Positions 1 to 14,119 of a stretch of DNA of 64,000 bases are shown piece by piece. Source of the stretch: Luteimonas sp. MC1572 (GTDB lineage: Bacteria; Pseudomonadota; Gammaproteobacteria; Xanthomonadales; Xanthomonadaceae); NCBI RefSeq assembly GCF_016615815.1, contig NZ_CP067112.1:1364001-1428000 (forward strand), given 5' to 3'. The number at the start of each line of letters is the position of its first letter. The first letter of the stretch is position 1. The position numbers and the translations under genes are program-made. Under the pieces are notes generated by a model, which worked only from the letters and a program-made list of their open reading frames with translations, had not been told where the DNA came from and did not search any database.

Positions 1-164
1 TCAATGAACTCCGGCAGGTCGTCGCCCAGCGGCAGCTTGTCCAGGCGGCCCGGGTCCAGCGCCACCAGCTGCTGCGCGAGCGCCAGCACGTCGAGCGCCT
101 CGCGGCGCTGCGCGCTGCGGCTCGCGCCCAGGAATTCGCCGGTGTCTTCGTTCTTTCCGCGCAT
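1..164 (-). CDS. darP: DarP/YjgA ribosome-associated protein (DUF615), 3'-truncated by window edge
   Basis: Reading leftward from the ATG at 164, the frame stays open to the window edge (54 codons) and begins [17 protein letters not shown], followed by [16 protein letters not shown] and [15 protein letters not shown]. This is the conserved N-terminus of the DUF615 family (E. coli YjgA, DarP), a small alpha-helical protein that associates with late 50S ribosomal precursors. It is divergent to pmbA, with only 21 bp between the two start codons. The same neighbourhood occurs in other Xanthomonadaceae and in E. coli (family knowledge). The C-terminal two thirds lie outside the window. A GTG nine bases upstream is a less likely start. 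Confidence 0.85.
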   Translation of the reverse strand, partial: MRGKNEDTGEFLGASRSAQRREALDVLALAQQLVALDPGRLDKLPLGDDLPEFI

Positions 165-185
165 GTGCCGCACCCCGTATAGACC

Positions 186-1568
186 ATGAAGGATAATCCA
201 TTGCAGACCCAGCCGACCGTAGTCACGCCCGCCACGGACGACAGCCGCGAGCGCCTGGCGCAGCTCCAGGGCATCACCGCGGAGCTCCTGGACCGCGCGC
301 GCGCCGCCGGCGCCAGCCAGGCCGAGGTGTCGTGTTCCGAGGAGCGCGGCCTGAACGTCAACGTGCGCATGGGCGCTGTCGAAACCGTCGAATCAACGCA
401 TGACCGCGGCATCGGCGTGACCGTGTACTTCGGCCAGCGCAAGGGCAGCGCGAGCACCGCCGACCTGCGGCCGGAGAGCCTGGAAGCGACCGTGGCGCAG
501 GCCTGCGCTATCGCGCGCCATACCGAGGATGACGACGCGGCCGGCCTCGCCGACGCGGCGTTGATGGCGCGCGAGGTGCGCGAATTCGACACCTGGCACC
601 CCTGGGCGCTGGACGCCGACCACGCGATCGACCTGGCGCTGGCCTGCGAGCAGGCCGGCCGTGACGCCGATCCGCGCATCGCCAACTCCGACGGTGCGTC
701 GGTCGGCAGCGGCACGTCGCTCAGCGTCTATGCCAACAGCCACGGCTTCGTCGGCGCCGAGCGCGACAGCCACCACAGCATCGGCTGCGCGCTGATCGCC
801 GGCGAAGGCGATGCCATGCAGCGCGACGGCTGGTACAGCGTGGCGCTCGCCGCCGACGATCTGCAGTCGCCGGCCGCGATCGGCCGCTTGGCGGCGCAGC
901 GCGCCGCCGCGCGCCTGGGTCCGAAGCCGCTGGCCACCGGCCGCTATCCGGTGCTGTTCGCCTCCGAGGTCGCGCGTTCGCTGGTTGGACACCTGCTGGG
1001 TGCGGTCTCCGGCGGCGCGCTGTACCGCGGTGCGAGCTTCCTGGTGGACAGCGTCGGCGAGCAGCTCTTCCCCGACTGGTTCGCGATCGACGAGCGGCCG
1101 TTCCTGCAGCGCGGGCTGCGCTCGTCGGCCTACGACAGCGAAGGCGTGGCCACCCGCGAATCGTCGCTGGTCGCCGGCGGCGTGCTGCAGCGCTACGTGT
1201 TGGGCAGCTACTCGGCGCGCAAGCTTGGGCTGCAGACCACCGGCAACGCCGGCGGCGTGCACAACCTCGAGGTGGCCGCCAATGCCGGCGACCTCGACGA
1301 CATGCTGCGCGGCATGGGCCGCGGCCTGCTGGTCACCGAATTGATGGGGCAGGGCGTGAACATCGTTACCGGCGACTATTCGCGCGGCGCCGCGGGGTTC
1401 TGGATCGAGGACGGCGCGATCGCCTTCCCGGTGGACGGCATCACCATCGCCGGCAAGCTGCGCGAGATGTTCGCCGGCATCGAAGCGGTGGGGCGCGACG
1501 TCGACACCCGCTCGCACATCCGCACGGGTTCGATCCTCATCGGCGGCATGACCGTCGCGGGTGAATGA
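186..1568 (+). CDS. pmbA: Metalloprotease subunit PmbA/TldE
   Basis: 460 residues, close to the 450 of E. coli TldE/PmbA. The family works as a TldD-TldE heterodimer that degrades unfolded peptides, matures microcin B17 and helps turn over the CcdA antitoxin. The protein shows the expected N-terminal domain and a C-terminal barrel region around residues 260-450 (for example [20 protein letters not shown] and [13 protein letters not shown]). As expected for the TldE partner, it lacks the HExxxH zinc site carried by TldD. TldD itself is not in the window. It is divergent from darP with 21 bp between the start codons, so their promoters must overlap. Confidence 0.93.
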   Translation: MKDNPLQTQPTVVTPATDDSRERLAQLQGITAELLDRARAAGASQAEVSCSEERGLNVNVRMGAVETVESTHDRGIGVTVYFGQRKGSASTADLRPESLEATVAQACAIARHTEDDDAAGLADAALMAREVREFDTWHPWALDADHAIDLALACEQAGRDADPRIANSDGASVGSGTSLSVYANSHGFVGAERDSHHSIGCALIAGEGDAMQRDGWYSVALAADDLQSPAAIGRLAAQRAAARLGPKPLATGRYPVLFASEVARSLVGHLLGAVSGGALYRGASFLVDSVGEQLFPDWFAIDERPFLQRGLRSSAYDSEGVATRESSLVAGGVLQRYVLGSYSARKLGLQTTGNAGGVHNLEVAANAGDLDDMLRGMGRGLLVTELMGQGVNIVTGDYSRGAAGFWIEDGAIAFPVDGITIAGKLREMFAGIEAVGRDVDTRSHIRTGSILIGGMTVAGE

Positions 1569-1682
1569 GCCGCTAGCGCGCGCCTGACGCCACGGCGGCA
1601 CCGGGTGCCATCGGTTGGGTTGCGCTCCATCGCGGCATCCCCATGCTATGGGGATGCCGGATGCACCGGCCAGGAGACCGCG

Positions 1683-2126
1683 ATGCAACAGACCACCCAT
1701 CTCGCCAGCACCCCCGCCACCGGCAGCGAGCGCCAGTGGGCGGCGCTGGCGCACATTGCCGCCCTGGTCCTTGCGCTGTGCACCAGCTGGATCGCCGGCG
1801 TGGCCGGCATGCTGGGCGCGGGCGCCGTCTACCTGCTCAAGCGCGGCGATTCGTCGTTCGTCGCCACCCACGCCCGCGAGGCGCTGAACTTCAACCTCAG
1901 CATGTTCATCTATGCCTGCATCGCGTTCGCGATCGGCGTGGTGCTGGTCGGGGCCACGGTGCTTACGCTCGGCATCGGCATCATCCTCACCGCGCCTGCC
2001 GGCCTGGTGCTGATGGTCGCGATGGCCGCGATCGCGCTGATGTGGCTGGTGTGCAGCATCATCGCCGCGGTGAAGGCGTGGAACGGCGAGGCCTATCGCT
2101 ACCCGCTGACGATGCGCCTGTTCTGA
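1683..2126 (+). CDS. DUF4870 small integral membrane protein
   Basis: 147 residues. The ATG at 1683 follows GGAGA at a suitable spacing (caggagaccgcg-ATG), so it is preferred over upstream in-frame starts. Residues 15-40 form a membrane helix, followed by a conserved HAREALNFNLS segment that is diagnostic of DUF4870 (Tic20-like small membrane proteins). Two further long hydrophobic stretches run from about 72 to 125. Function is unknown. It lies alone, 114 bp after pmbA, and converges on ispA. It may instead be read through from pmbA, since no terminator is visible between them. Confidence 0.85.
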   Translation: MQQTTHLASTPATGSERQWAALAHIAALVLALCTSWIAGVAGMLGAGAVYLLKRGDSSFVATHAREALNFNLSMFIYACIAFAIGVVLVGATVLTLGIGIILTAPAGLVLMVAMAAIALMWLVCSIIAAVKAWNGEAYRYPLTMRLF

Positions 2127-2136
2127 TCCGCGCGCG

Positions 2137-3030
2137 TCAGTGCCTGCGCTTGATCGCGAACTCGGCGAGCGTGGCGAGGATCGCCGCGCGCGGGCCGAAG
2201 GGCGCCAGCGCGTAGCGGATCGCGGCCGCCAGCGTGGCGAGGCGCTCGCGTGACGCATCGAGGCCGACCAGCGCCGGGAACGTGACCTTGTCCTGTGCCG
2301 CGTCCTTGCCGGCGGTCTTGCCGAGGGTGGCGCTGTCGCCTTCGACATCGAGCAGGTCGTCGCGCACCTGGAACGCCAGGCCGAGCGCGTCGGCGTAGGC
2401 ATCCAGGCGCATGCGCGCGTCGGCATCGGCGCCGGCGACGATCGCCCCCATGCGCACGGCGGCGCGGATCAGCGCGCCTGTCTTGAGCGCATGCAGGTGC
2501 TCCAGCGCGGCCAGCGTGGCCGATGTGTCGCCGGTGGCTTGGAGGTCGAGCGCCTGCCCGCCGCACATGCCGGCGCCGCCGGCGGCCACGGCGAGCTCGC
2601 GCAGCATTGCCACGCGCGCGGCGTCGCCCACGGCGGCATCCGCCAGTACCGCGAACGCCAGCGCCTGCAGCGCGTCGCCGGCGAGGATCGCGGTGGCCTC
2701 GTCGAAGGCGACGTGCACGGTGGGCTGGCCACGCCGCAGGGCGTCGTCGTCCATCGCCGGCAGGTCGTCATGCACCAGCGAATAGGCGTGCATCAGCTCG
2801 ATCGCCGCGGCCGCGGCATCCAGCGCGTCCTCGCCTGCGCCGAACGCGGTGCCGGTGGCGTAGACCAGCAGCGGTCGCATGCGCTTGCCGCCGAGCAGCA
2901 CGGCATGGCGCATGGCCGCGTGCAGGCGTGGCTCGGCAGCCGGGTGTTGGTCCAGTGTGCGCTCGAGGACGGCGTCGATGCGCTGGCGCCACGCCTCGAG
3001 CCGGGCCGCCCTCGCTTCCGGGTCAGGCAT
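2137..3030 (-). CDS. ispA: (2E,6E)-farnesyl diphosphate synthase
   Basis: 297 residues. Condenses IPP with DMAPP and then GPP to make FPP, the precursor for UppS, ubiquinone and other prenyl chains. Visible signatures are GGKRMRP (47-53), the first Asp-rich motif [10 protein letters not shown] (87-96) preceded by AYSLV, typical of E. coli IspA-type FPP synthases, and a second Asp-rich motif [12 protein letters not shown] near residue 230. The start at 3030 overlaps the xseB stop by 8 bp, and tilS lies just upstream, so the three form one leftward transcription unit. xseB-ispA is a widespread gammaproteobacterial pair. Confidence 0.95.
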   Translation of the reverse strand: MPDPEARAARLEAWRQRIDAVLERTLDQHPAAEPRLHAAMRHAVLLGGKRMRPLLVYATGTAFGAGEDALDAAAAAIELMHAYSLVHDDLPAMDDDALRRGQPTVHVAFDEATAILAGDALQALAFAVLADAAVGDAARVAMLRELAVAAGGAGMCGGQALDLQATGDTSATLAALEHLHALKTGALIRAAVRMGAIVAGADADARMRLDAYADALGLAFQVRDDLLDVEGDSATLGKTAGKDAAQDKVTFPALVGLDASRERLATLAAAIRYALAPFGPRAAILATLAEFAIKRRH

Positions 3031-3292
3031 CGTCGAGATCGCGGCCCGGGAAGGGTTCTGCGCGCTCCGGCTGCTGTGGATCGGTAAGCAGGCGCACGCG
3101 AAGCTCGGCCTGTTCAAGCGCCTGCTGGCAGCGGCGGTAGAGGCCGACGCCGCGCTCATACGCGGCGAGCGAATCCTCGAGGCTCATCTCGCCGTGTTCC
3201 ATCTTCTCGACGAGCTGCTCGAGCAGGTCGAGCGAAGCTTCGAAGTCGGCGACGGGCGAGGTGTCGTTGGTGGTGGCGGGCTTGCGTGGCAT
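3023..3292 (-). CDS. xseB: Exodeoxyribonuclease VII small subunit
   Basis: 89 residues, matching the usual 80-90 of XseB. The small subunit of ExoVII binds XseA and is needed for single-strand exonuclease activity. The helical core [17 protein letters not shown] followed by [16 protein letters not shown] is the family signature. It overlaps ispA by 8 bp and starts 9 bp after the end of tilS, an arrangement that implies translational coupling. The large subunit xseA is not in the window. Confidence 0.95.
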   Translation of the reverse strand: MPRKPATTNDTSPVADFEASLDLLEQLVEKMEHGEMSLEDSLAAYERGVGLYRRCQQALEQAELRVRLLTDPQQPERAEPFPGRDLDDA

Positions 3293-3301
3293 GGCGCCAG
3301 T

Positions 3302-4657
3302 TTACGCCATGTGCCACCAGCGCAGGCCGGCGCCGCGGGCGCGAAGCCACGTCTCCAGGCGTGCCGAGAGCACGGCGTCACCGGCGGCGAGCAGGGTGCC
3401 GTCGGGCGCGGACAGCAGCGGCATGCGCGCGCGTTGCCAGGGCGGCAGCGCACCTGCCTGGAGCAGGTCTTTCAGCGCGTGCGAATGCGTGCGGCCAGGG
3501 AGCACGATGCGTTCGCCGCCGCGCCGCGCATGCGCTTTCAGCGGGGTATCGAAACATTCCGCGCCGACGAGCGACAGCGCGCCCCCGCCGGGCAGCGGCA
3601 GTGGCGCGCGCCCGTCCCACCCGGCCTCCCAGTCCGCGGGAAGCGGAGGCAGCCGCTGGCCGGCATGCAGGCGGCCGCGCCAGGCGTGGACCACGGCGTC
3701 CGACCATGCAAAGGCCGCCACGCTGTCGTTGCGCGCGTGCAGCAGGTCGGCCGTGATGTGCGCGACGCCGGTTGCCGGCAGCGGGGGCAGTGCAAGCTCG
3801 ATGATCCAGGCGCGCAGCACGCGCGCGCGCCGCGCCGCGGGCAGCGCCTGCAGGACGGTGATGGACAGGCCCGGGTCGACTGGCGGGGCGGCTGCGGTTT
3901 CGCGCTGTGTGCGGTCCGTTTGTCCGGCGTCGCGCGCCGCAGCCAGGGCCGCGTGGTCACCCTGGGCCAGAAGGTCGCTCGCTTCGGCGGACAGCGTTGC
4001 CGAGCGCGCGAGCGCAGCATCGGCCTCCGGCCAGCGTGCGCGCAGCAGCGGCATGACCTGGTGGCGCAGGTAGTTGCGGTCGTGGGCCGGGTCCGCGTTT
4101 GCCGGATCCTCAAGCCACGCCAGGCCGTGGCGCATGGCCCAGGCATGCAGCGTGGCGCGCGGCAGCGCCAGCAGCGGGCGCCACAGCCAGCCGGCCGCGA
4201 AGCCGCGCCAGGCACGCATCGACGCGAGGCCGTCGGGGCCGGACGCGCGCAGCGCGCGCAGCAGGAACGTCTCGGCCTGGTCGTCGCGATGGTGCGCCAG
4301 CGCGAGCACCTCGCCGTGGCCCAGCGCGTCGGCGAAAGCGGCGTGCCGCGCCGCGCGCGCCGCAGCCTCCAGCCCGCGCCCGGCGTCACGTGCCACGTCG
4401 ACCCGCGCCACCTGCAGCGGCACGTCGAGCGCGGTGCAGGCGCGCGCGCAGTGGACGGCCCAGGCGTCGGCATCGGCGTGCAGCCCGTGGTGGACGTGGA
4501 CCGCGCGCAGGCCGCGCGCGCGGATCGAGGCGTCCGCGGCCAGCAGGTGCAGCAGCACCGTGGAATCCAGCCCGCCGCTCAGGGCCACCAGCACCGCGCC
4601 GGTGGCCACCGGGCAATCGGGCAAGGCGATGCGGTCGGAGGGCGGAGGCGAGGCCAT
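3302..4657 (-). CDS. tilS: tRNA(Ile)-lysidine synthetase
   Basis: 451 residues. Modifies C34 of the CAU-anticodon tRNA-Ile to lysidine using ATP and lysine. The PP-loop ATP-binding motif SGGLDST is at 27-33, followed by VHVHHGLHADAD and ALAHHRDDQAETFLLRALR, the conserved N-type ATP-PPase segments. A TilS C-terminal substrate-binding domain follows. The ATG at 4657 is chosen because an upstream extension to 4846 would encode low-complexity Arg/Ala sequence and would overlap the divergent flavin oxidoreductase. First gene of the tilS-xseB-ispA unit. Confidence 0.93.
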   Translation of the reverse strand: MASPPPSDRIALPDCPVATGAVLVALSGGLDSTVLLHLLAADASIRARGLRAVHVHHGLHADADAWAVHCARACTALDVPLQVARVDVARDAGRGLEAAARAARHAAFADALGHGEVLALAHHRDDQAETFLLRALRASGPDGLASMRAWRGFAAGWLWRPLLALPRATLHAWAMRHGLAWLEDPANADPAHDRNYLRHQVMPLLRARWPEADAALARSATLSAEASDLLAQGDHAALAAARDAGQTDRTQRETAAAPPVDPGLSITVLQALPAARRARVLRAWIIELALPPLPATGVAHITADLLHARNDSVAAFAWSDAVVHAWRGRLHAGQRLPPLPADWEAGWDGRAPLPLPGGGALSLVGAECFDTPLKAHARRGGERIVLPGRTHSHALKDLLQAGALPPWQRARMPLLSAPDGTLLAAGDAVLSARLETWLRARGAGLRWWHMA

Positions 4658-4761
4658 CCCGCGATGTTGCCATGTGCCCGCGATGCAGTGATCCGCCAGC
4701 GCCCGCACGCCCGGGAGCGCACTCGGCCTACAGTGGTCCGCCACGTCCGCGGAAGACCCCG

Positions 4762-5829
4762 ATGAGCCAGCTGTTCCAGCCACTGCGCCAGCGCGACATC
4801 GTCCTGCGCAACCGCATCGCCGTCTCGCCGATGTGCATGTACTCATCGGTCGACGGCCTGCCGGGCGACTGGCACCTGGTGCACCTCGGCAGCCGCGCCG
4901 CGGGTGGCGCCGGCGTGGTGATGACCGAGGCGGCCGCGGTCTGCCCCGAGGGACGCATCTCGCCGCAGGATGCCGGCATGTGGAACGAAGCCCAGGCCGC
5001 GGCCTGGGCGCCGATCGCGCGGTTCATTGCCGCACAGGGCGCGGTGCCGGCGATGCAGCTGGCGCATGCCGGGCGCAAGGCCAGCACGCACGCGCCGTGG
5101 CGTGGCGATGGCGCGGTGCCGGTCGCCGACGGCGGCTGGACCGTCGTGGCGCCGTCGGCCGCGGCCTATGCCGACCACTACCCGCAGCCGCAGGAGCTCG
5201 ATGCGGAGGGAATCGCGCGCGTGGTCGCTGGTTTCCGCGCGGCAGCGGCGCGTGCGCTGGAAGCCGACTTCAAGCTCGTCGAGATCCACGCCGCGCACGG
5301 CTACCTGCTGCATCAGTTCCTGTCGCCGCTCGCCAACCGGCGCGGCGATGCCTGGGGCGGCGGCTTCGAGGGCCGCACGCGGATCGTCCGCGACGTGGTG
5401 TCTGCGGTGCGCGAGGTCTGGCCGGAACGCCTGCCGCTGTGGATGCGGATCTCGGCCACCGACTGGGTCGATGGCGGCTGGGACGTCGAGCAGAGCGTGG
5501 AGCTGGCGCGCAGCGTCAAGGCGCTGGGCGTGGACCTGATCGACGCGTCCAGCGGCGGACTGGACCGGCGCCAGCAGATCGAACCCCGACCCGGCTACCA
5601 GGTGCCGTTCGCGGCGCGCATCCGCCGCGAGGCGGATATCGCCACCGGCGCCGTCGGCCTGGTGACCGAAGCGGCGCAGGCCGAGCGGATCGTGGCCTCG
5701 GGCGACGCCGACGTGGTGCTGTTGGCGCGCGAATCACTGCGCGATCCGTACTTCCCGATGCGCGCCGCGAGGGTCCTGGGCGTCACGCCCGTGGTGCCGG
5801 TGCAGTACCAGCGCGCCTGGGGCGGCTAG
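4762..5829 (+). CDS. NADH:flavin oxidoreductase, Old Yellow Enzyme (YqjM-like)
   Basis: 355 residues with a TIM-barrel FMN fold. N-terminal PLRQRDIVLRNRIAVSPMCMYSS carries the Cys-x-Tyr pair (PMCMYS) typical of the thermophilic/YqjM OYE class. LAHAGRKAS and HAAHGYLLHQFLSPLANRR match the His/His-Gly substrate- and FMN-binding motifs. A C-terminal VLLARESLRDPYFPMRAAR supplies the arginine that reaches the neighbouring subunit in YqjM-type dimers (family knowledge). It probably reduces activated C=C bonds, and the physiological substrate is unknown. It is divergent from tilS with 104 bp between the start codons. Confidence 0.9.
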   Translation: MSQLFQPLRQRDIVLRNRIAVSPMCMYSSVDGLPGDWHLVHLGSRAAGGAGVVMTEAAAVCPEGRISPQDAGMWNEAQAAAWAPIARFIAAQGAVPAMQLAHAGRKASTHAPWRGDGAVPVADGGWTVVAPSAAAYADHYPQPQELDAEGIARVVAGFRAAAARALEADFKLVEIHAAHGYLLHQFLSPLANRRGDAWGGGFEGRTRIVRDVVSAVREVWPERLPLWMRISATDWVDGGWDVEQSVELARSVKALGVDLIDASSGGLDRRQQIEPRPGYQVPFAARIRREADIATGAVGLVTEAAQAERIVASGDADVVLLARESLRDPYFPMRAARVLGVTPVVPVQYQRAWGG

Positions 5830-5855
5830 GCGGCCCAGGCGCGCGTGCCAACCGA

Positions 5856-6815
<960 letters not shown>

Positions 6816-6901
6816 CGACGGTCTTGGCGCGGGAAAGCGGCCAGTCTAGCCGACGGCGCCCGCGAAGGCCGTACCCGGGCGTGCGGTCGGTAGTGCGTCG
6901 C

Positions 6902-10462
<3,561 letters not shown>

Positions 10463-10546
10463 CGCAGGACCGGCGTGGCAACACGCAGGTTAGGTGCCCG
10501 CTCCCGCGCGGACAAGGCTTGACAGCCCGATCCGCGCGGATCGCCC

Positions 10547-11182
10547 TCAGTGGACCTGGAACCGCGGGGCGCCGGTTTCCTCCAGGTAGGTCTGCCGACC
10601 GCGTTCCAGGATGTGCGCCAGCAAGCGCAACTCGGCCTGGCGCGCCTCCAGCCATTCGTCGCGGCCAAACGCCAACTCGTGCGGGCGTTCACCGCGCAGG
10701 ATCGCCTCTTCGATCCTCAGGCGGCGGAAATCCAGATAGGCATCGAGTTCATCGATCAGCCGCGGCATGGCCAGGTCGACCAGCAGGGCGTAGTCCAGGC
10801 CACCGACCACCGGTACGGCGTCGGGCAACAGGCGTTCGCTGCCGGTGGCGTAGTCCGCGATCAGCTGGATGCGCTCCCTGAGTTCGGGATCGAGCTGCCA
10901 CGCCGGTTCGCTTGCCAGCATGCGCAAGGCCCGCAGGCAGCGCGCGCGCTGTCGGATACCCGCCAGTCTGGTGCGGTCCGCGTGCTGGTCCAGCAGCTGG
11001 CGTGCCGCACTGGCGATTCCGTCCAGTTGCGGCACCTGCTCAGGGCCTGCCAGCGCACTGGCGACCCGCTGGAACCGTTCGATGCTTCGCTGGTCGGGGA
11101 CGCGGCCGGCGATGTGGTTGCGGCGCGCGCGACCGGACGGATCGGCTGCGGGCAACGGGAGTGAGTCGAGATGGACGTACAT
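10547..11182 (-). CDS. Hypothetical protein with a YkvA (DUF1232)-like segment
   Basis: 211 residues; ATG at 11182 preceded by GGAG at six bases. Not recognised as a characterised family. The stretch RIQLIADYATGSERLLPDAVPVVGGLDYALLVDLA (about 105-139) resembles the DUF1232/YkvA pattern in which a helix is followed by a P-D-x-x-P-x-x-G-x-x-D-D turn. The rest is charged and helical, ending EARQAELRLLAHILERGRQTYL, and no signal peptide is seen. It is divergent from the HTH-TPR regulator at 11368 and is a candidate target of that regulator. The DUF1232 assignment is tentative. Confidence 0.75.
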   Translation of the reverse strand: MYVHLDSLPLPAADPSGRARRNHIAGRVPDQRSIERFQRVASALAGPEQVPQLDGIASAARQLLDQHADRTRLAGIRQRARCLRALRMLASEPAWQLDPELRERIQLIADYATGSERLLPDAVPVVGGLDYALLVDLAMPRLIDELDAYLDFRRLRIEEAILRGERPHELAFGRDEWLEARQAELRLLAHILERGRQTYLEETGAPRFQVH

Positions 11183-11367
11183 GGCGTTCTCCGGATTGGA
11201 GCCGCCGTCGGGCGGGAATCCAAGTGTCCACCTCTGTCGACCGGGAAGCTTGACGGAAATGGACGGAGACCATGATGGAAGCGCGAGGGAATGCGGTGTG
11301 CCGGTTCAGTCCGCTTCCCACGTTCTTACCGGGGCTCACTGCTGGGCGGGACAGGGCCGGCATTGCC
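11183..11367. promoter_or_regulatory. Divergent intergenic region upstream of HTH-TPR regulator
   Basis: 185 bp separate the two divergent start codons at 11182 and 11368. It must contain promoters for both genes if they are independently transcribed. I see no convincing -35/-10 pair and no clear inverted repeat. The region could also code in frame with the regulator from the ATG at 11272, but that extension is low-complexity and the winged-helix domain begins right after 11368. Confidence 0.35.
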
Positions 11368-13431
11368 ATGGCGGACGACGCACGCATCTACAGGTTCGGC
11401 GACGTCGAGGTCGACACCGGCGCCCACCGCGTCATGCGCGGTGGGCGGCCCGTGGCGCTGGAGCCCAAGGCCTATGCGGTGCTCCTGGTACTGCTTGCGC
11501 ATCCCGGCCATGCGATTCCCCGCGATGAGCTGCTGGACCACGTATGGGGGCATCGCCACGTCACGCCAGGCGTGCTGAACCGCGTGGTCGCGCAGTTGCG
11601 CAAGGCCCTCGGCGACGATGCGGAGCATCCGCGCTACATCCAGACCCTGCATGCGGTCGGCTACCGTTTCATGTGCGTTCCCGACGTCCATCCCGCCGCA
11701 GCGCTGCCTGCCGCGGAGGAAATTTCCGACGAGACGTCGCTGGTGGAAATTTCATCGGTACACGACGTGGCGGAGGAGCGTGGCGCCGGCCGGTCGCCGT
11801 GGCTCCGCGTGGCAGGGGTTGCCATGCTCCTGGTGATCATCGCCACGGCGTGGTGGCGCCTGGCCCCTCCGGAGGCGACGGGGCCGAACACGGCAACGAT
11901 CGCGCTGCGCCCGTTCTCCATGCTCGGCGGCAGTGCCGAGGATGCGTGGTTTGCCGAGGGCCTCGCGGTGGAAATGCACGATGCGCTGGCCGCGGTGCCG
12001 GGCCTCAAGGTGGCGGCGTTGATGGACCCGGCTGATCCGCGCCGCGACGTCGACGTGCGCGAGCTCGGGCGCATGCTCGACGTCCGCGCCGTGCTCGACG
12101 CCAGCGTGCGCCGCGATGGCGACCGGGTGCGCATCAATGCGCGGCTGAGCGATACCGGCACCGGCTACGTGCTCTGGAGCCGCAGCTATGAACACGCGAT
12201 GTCGGAACTGTTCGACACCCAGGGCGCGATCGCGGGCGAAGTGGTCGAGTCCATGCTGGGCGCGGTGCCGGCCCAGCGGGAGTCGCTGCGGCAGCGCCTC
12301 GCGCCGACCCGCAGCGTGGCGGCATTCGAAGCCTACCTGCGCGGAATCGAGCTCGCGCGCACCCCGCTCGATCGCGAGCGCAGTGGCCAGGCCGCGGATG
12401 CCTTCCGCGCCGCGCTTGCCGCGGACGCGGGGTTTGCCCGCGCGCAGGCGGCGCTGTGCGCCACCGAAACGCGGCGCTTCGAGTACTGGAATGACGCCAA
12501 GGCGCACGAGCGTGCGCTGGTGGCCTGCAGGCGCGCGCTGGAGATGGTCCCGGTGCCGCCGGAGGCATCGCTGGCGCTGGGCAACCTGCTGCGCGTGGAT
12601 GGCGAGTTCGACAAGGCCCAGGCGCATTTCGAGGCCGCCAGCCGTGCGCCCGCGAGCGCGGCGCTTGCACATGTCGGCCTCGGCAAGATCGCGGCAGCGC
12701 GCGGCGATGCGGCGCGGTCGCGGCAGCACTTCGACCAGGCGCTGGCGCTGGCGCCGGAAAACGCGCAGGTGCATGCCGAAATCGGCTACCAGGCCTATCG
12801 CGACGGGCGCCTGGAGGATGCAAAGCGCGCGTACCGCCGCGCGCTGGAGCTCGACCCCGACAACGCCGGCAACTGGAACACGCTCGGGTTCCTGCACCTG
12901 CTGGCGGGCGAGGATGACGATGCTTCCCGCGCCTTCGAGCGCTCGATCGCGATCACGCCCAGCGCCGACGTGCTGGCGAACTTCGCGCTCCTGCGCGGCC
13001 AGGCGGGCGACCACGAGGGCGCGGTCGCGCTGTACCGGCGTGCGCTCGAACTCGACCCCGACGACTACATCAACTGGGGCAACCTGGCCGACGGCCTGCG
13101 CGCCAGCGGCGCCGCGCGCGCGGAGGTGCGCGCGGCGTACATGCAGGCGGAGCAGCGCGTGCGCCGCTACCTGGGCATCAACAAGGGAGACGGCTATGCG
13201 CAGGCCGCGCTGGGCTGGTACTGCGCCAACCTGGGCAAGCGCGAGGAGGCGTTGGAGCTGGTGCGGAACTCGCGCGCCACGACCATTGGCGATCGCGCGG
13301 AGATCGCGCTCTACAACGCCGAGAGCCTGGCCATGCTGGGCATGCGCGAGGCCTCCCGCCAGGCGCTGGAACGCGCGCGCGCGGCGGGAATTTCCGAGGC
13401 CCGGATCCGCGCGAGCCCGGTCCTGGAGTGA
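11368..13431 (+). CDS. Membrane-bound winged-helix transcriptional regulator with TolB-like and TPR domains
   Basis: 687 residues. Residues 1-105 form an OmpR/CadC-type winged helix (IYRFGDVEVDTGAHRVMRGG, LEPKAYAVLLVLLAHPG, HRHVTPGVLNRVVAQLRKAL, RYIQTLHAVGYRF). A single membrane helix lies near 150-170 (WLRVAGVAMLLVIIATAWW). It is followed by a periplasmic TolB-like segment of the kind found in adenylate-cyclase/CadC relatives (IALRPFSMLGGS, WFAEGLAVEMHDAL, LDASVRRDGDRVRINARLSD, QGAIAGEVV). From about 350 to the end are TPR repeats (YRDGRLEDAKRAYRRALELDP). It probably senses something in the periplasm and binds DNA in the cytoplasm; the ligand is unknown. It sits inside the otherwise conserved rnhB-dnaE junction. 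Confidence 0.88.
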   Translation: MADDARIYRFGDVEVDTGAHRVMRGGRPVALEPKAYAVLLVLLAHPGHAIPRDELLDHVWGHRHVTPGVLNRVVAQLRKALGDDAEHPRYIQTLHAVGYRFMCVPDVHPAAALPAAEEISDETSLVEISSVHDVAEERGAGRSPWLRVAGVAMLLVIIATAWWRLAPPEATGPNTATIALRPFSMLGGSAEDAWFAEGLAVEMHDALAAVPGLKVAALMDPADPRRDVDVRELGRMLDVRAVLDASVRRDGDRVRINARLSDTGTGYVLWSRSYEHAMSELFDTQGAIAGEVVESMLGAVPAQRESLRQRLAPTRSVAAFEAYLRGIELARTPLDRERSGQAADAFRAALAADAGFARAQAALCATETRRFEYWNDAKAHERALVACRRALEMVPVPPEASLALGNLLRVDGEFDKAQAHFEAASRAPASAALAHVGLGKIAAARGDAARSRQHFDQALALAPENAQVHAEIGYQAYRDGRLEDAKRAYRRALELDPDNAGNWNTLGFLHLLAGEDDDASRAFERSIAITPSADVLANFALLRGQAGDHEGAVALYRRALELDPDDYINWGNLADGLRASGAARAEVRAAYMQAEQRVRRYLGINKGDGYAQAALGWYCANLGKREEALELVRNSRATTIGDRAEIALYNAESLAMLGMREASRQALERARAAGISEARIRASPVLE

Positions 13432-13444
13432 GTGCGCGCGACGA

Positions 13445-14119
13445 TCAGGCGGCTGGCACGCCGAGGTCCGCGAACAGGTCGCGGGCCTCGGCCGCACGCA
13501 CCGGCGCAAAGCTGCGGCGGTGCTCGGGGCAGGGGCCGTGCGCGCGCAGCGCATGCAGGTGCGCGGGCGTGCCATAGCCCTTGTGCGCGTCGAACCCGTA
13601 TTGCGGATAGCGCGCATGGAGGGCCTGCAGAGCGCGGTCGCGCGTGACCTTTGCCAGGATCGACGCCGCCATGATGCTGCGGTCACGCGCATCGCCGCCG
13701 ACCCAGGCCTCTGCCGGGCAGGGCAGCCCCTGCGGCAGCGCGTTGCCGTCGATGCGCGCGCAGCCGGCGGCATGGGCGACGCCTTCCACGGCCTGGCGCA
13801 TGCCCAGCATCGTCGCCTGGTAGATGTTGAGGCGGTCGATCTCGGCGGCGGCGATGGTCACCACGTGCCAGGCCAGCGCGCGTTCCACGATGCGCGCGTA
13901 CAGGGTTTCACGCCGCGATGCGCAAAGCTGCTTGGAGTCGTCGAGTCCGTTGACGCGCGGGCGTGCGGGATCGAACACCACCGCAGCCACCACGACCGGG
14001 CCGGCCAGCGGGCCGCGCCCGGCTTCGTCCACGCCCGCGACCAGCAGCGTCGCCTCGGCGGCGCAGGAATGATCGCCGCTGCGGGTGATGCCGCCGGCGC
14101 GTGGCGGGCGCTGCCTCAT
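13445..14119 (-). CDS. rnhB: Ribonuclease HII
   Basis: 224 residues. Removes ribonucleotides and RNA primers from DNA-RNA hybrids. [20 protein letters not shown] (28-47) contains the catalytic Asp31-Glu32 pair. LDDSKQL (59-65), [10 protein letters not shown] and [17 protein letters not shown] supply the remaining acidic and structural motifs, and [18 protein letters not shown] is the conserved C-terminal signature. The start at 14119 overlaps the lpxB stop by 4 bp (ATGA), so it is translationally coupled to lpxB. It converges with the HTH-TPR regulator, 13 bp apart. Confidence 0.95.
   Translation of the reverse strand: MRQRPPRAGGITRSGDHSCAAEATLLVAGVDEAGRGPLAGPVVVAAVVFDPARPRVNGLDDSKQLCASRRETLYARIVERALAWHVVTIAAAEIDRLNIYQATMLGMRQAVEGVAHAAGCARIDGNALPQGLPCPAEAWVGGDARDRSIMAASILAKVTRDRALQALHARYPQYGFDAHKGYGTPAHLHALRAHGPCPEHRRSFAPVRAAEARDLFADLGVPAA

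Noticed and set aside
393..2426. Very long open frame on the minus strand antisense to pmbA and the DUF4870 gene
   Set aside because: High G+C DNA leaves third-position-biased antisense frames open. The translation is Arg/Ala/His-rich with no domain, and the genes on the plus strand are clear.
11272..11367. Regulator starting at ATG 11272
   Set aside because: The added 32 residues are not conserved-looking, and the winged-helix domain begins a few residues after ATG 11368.
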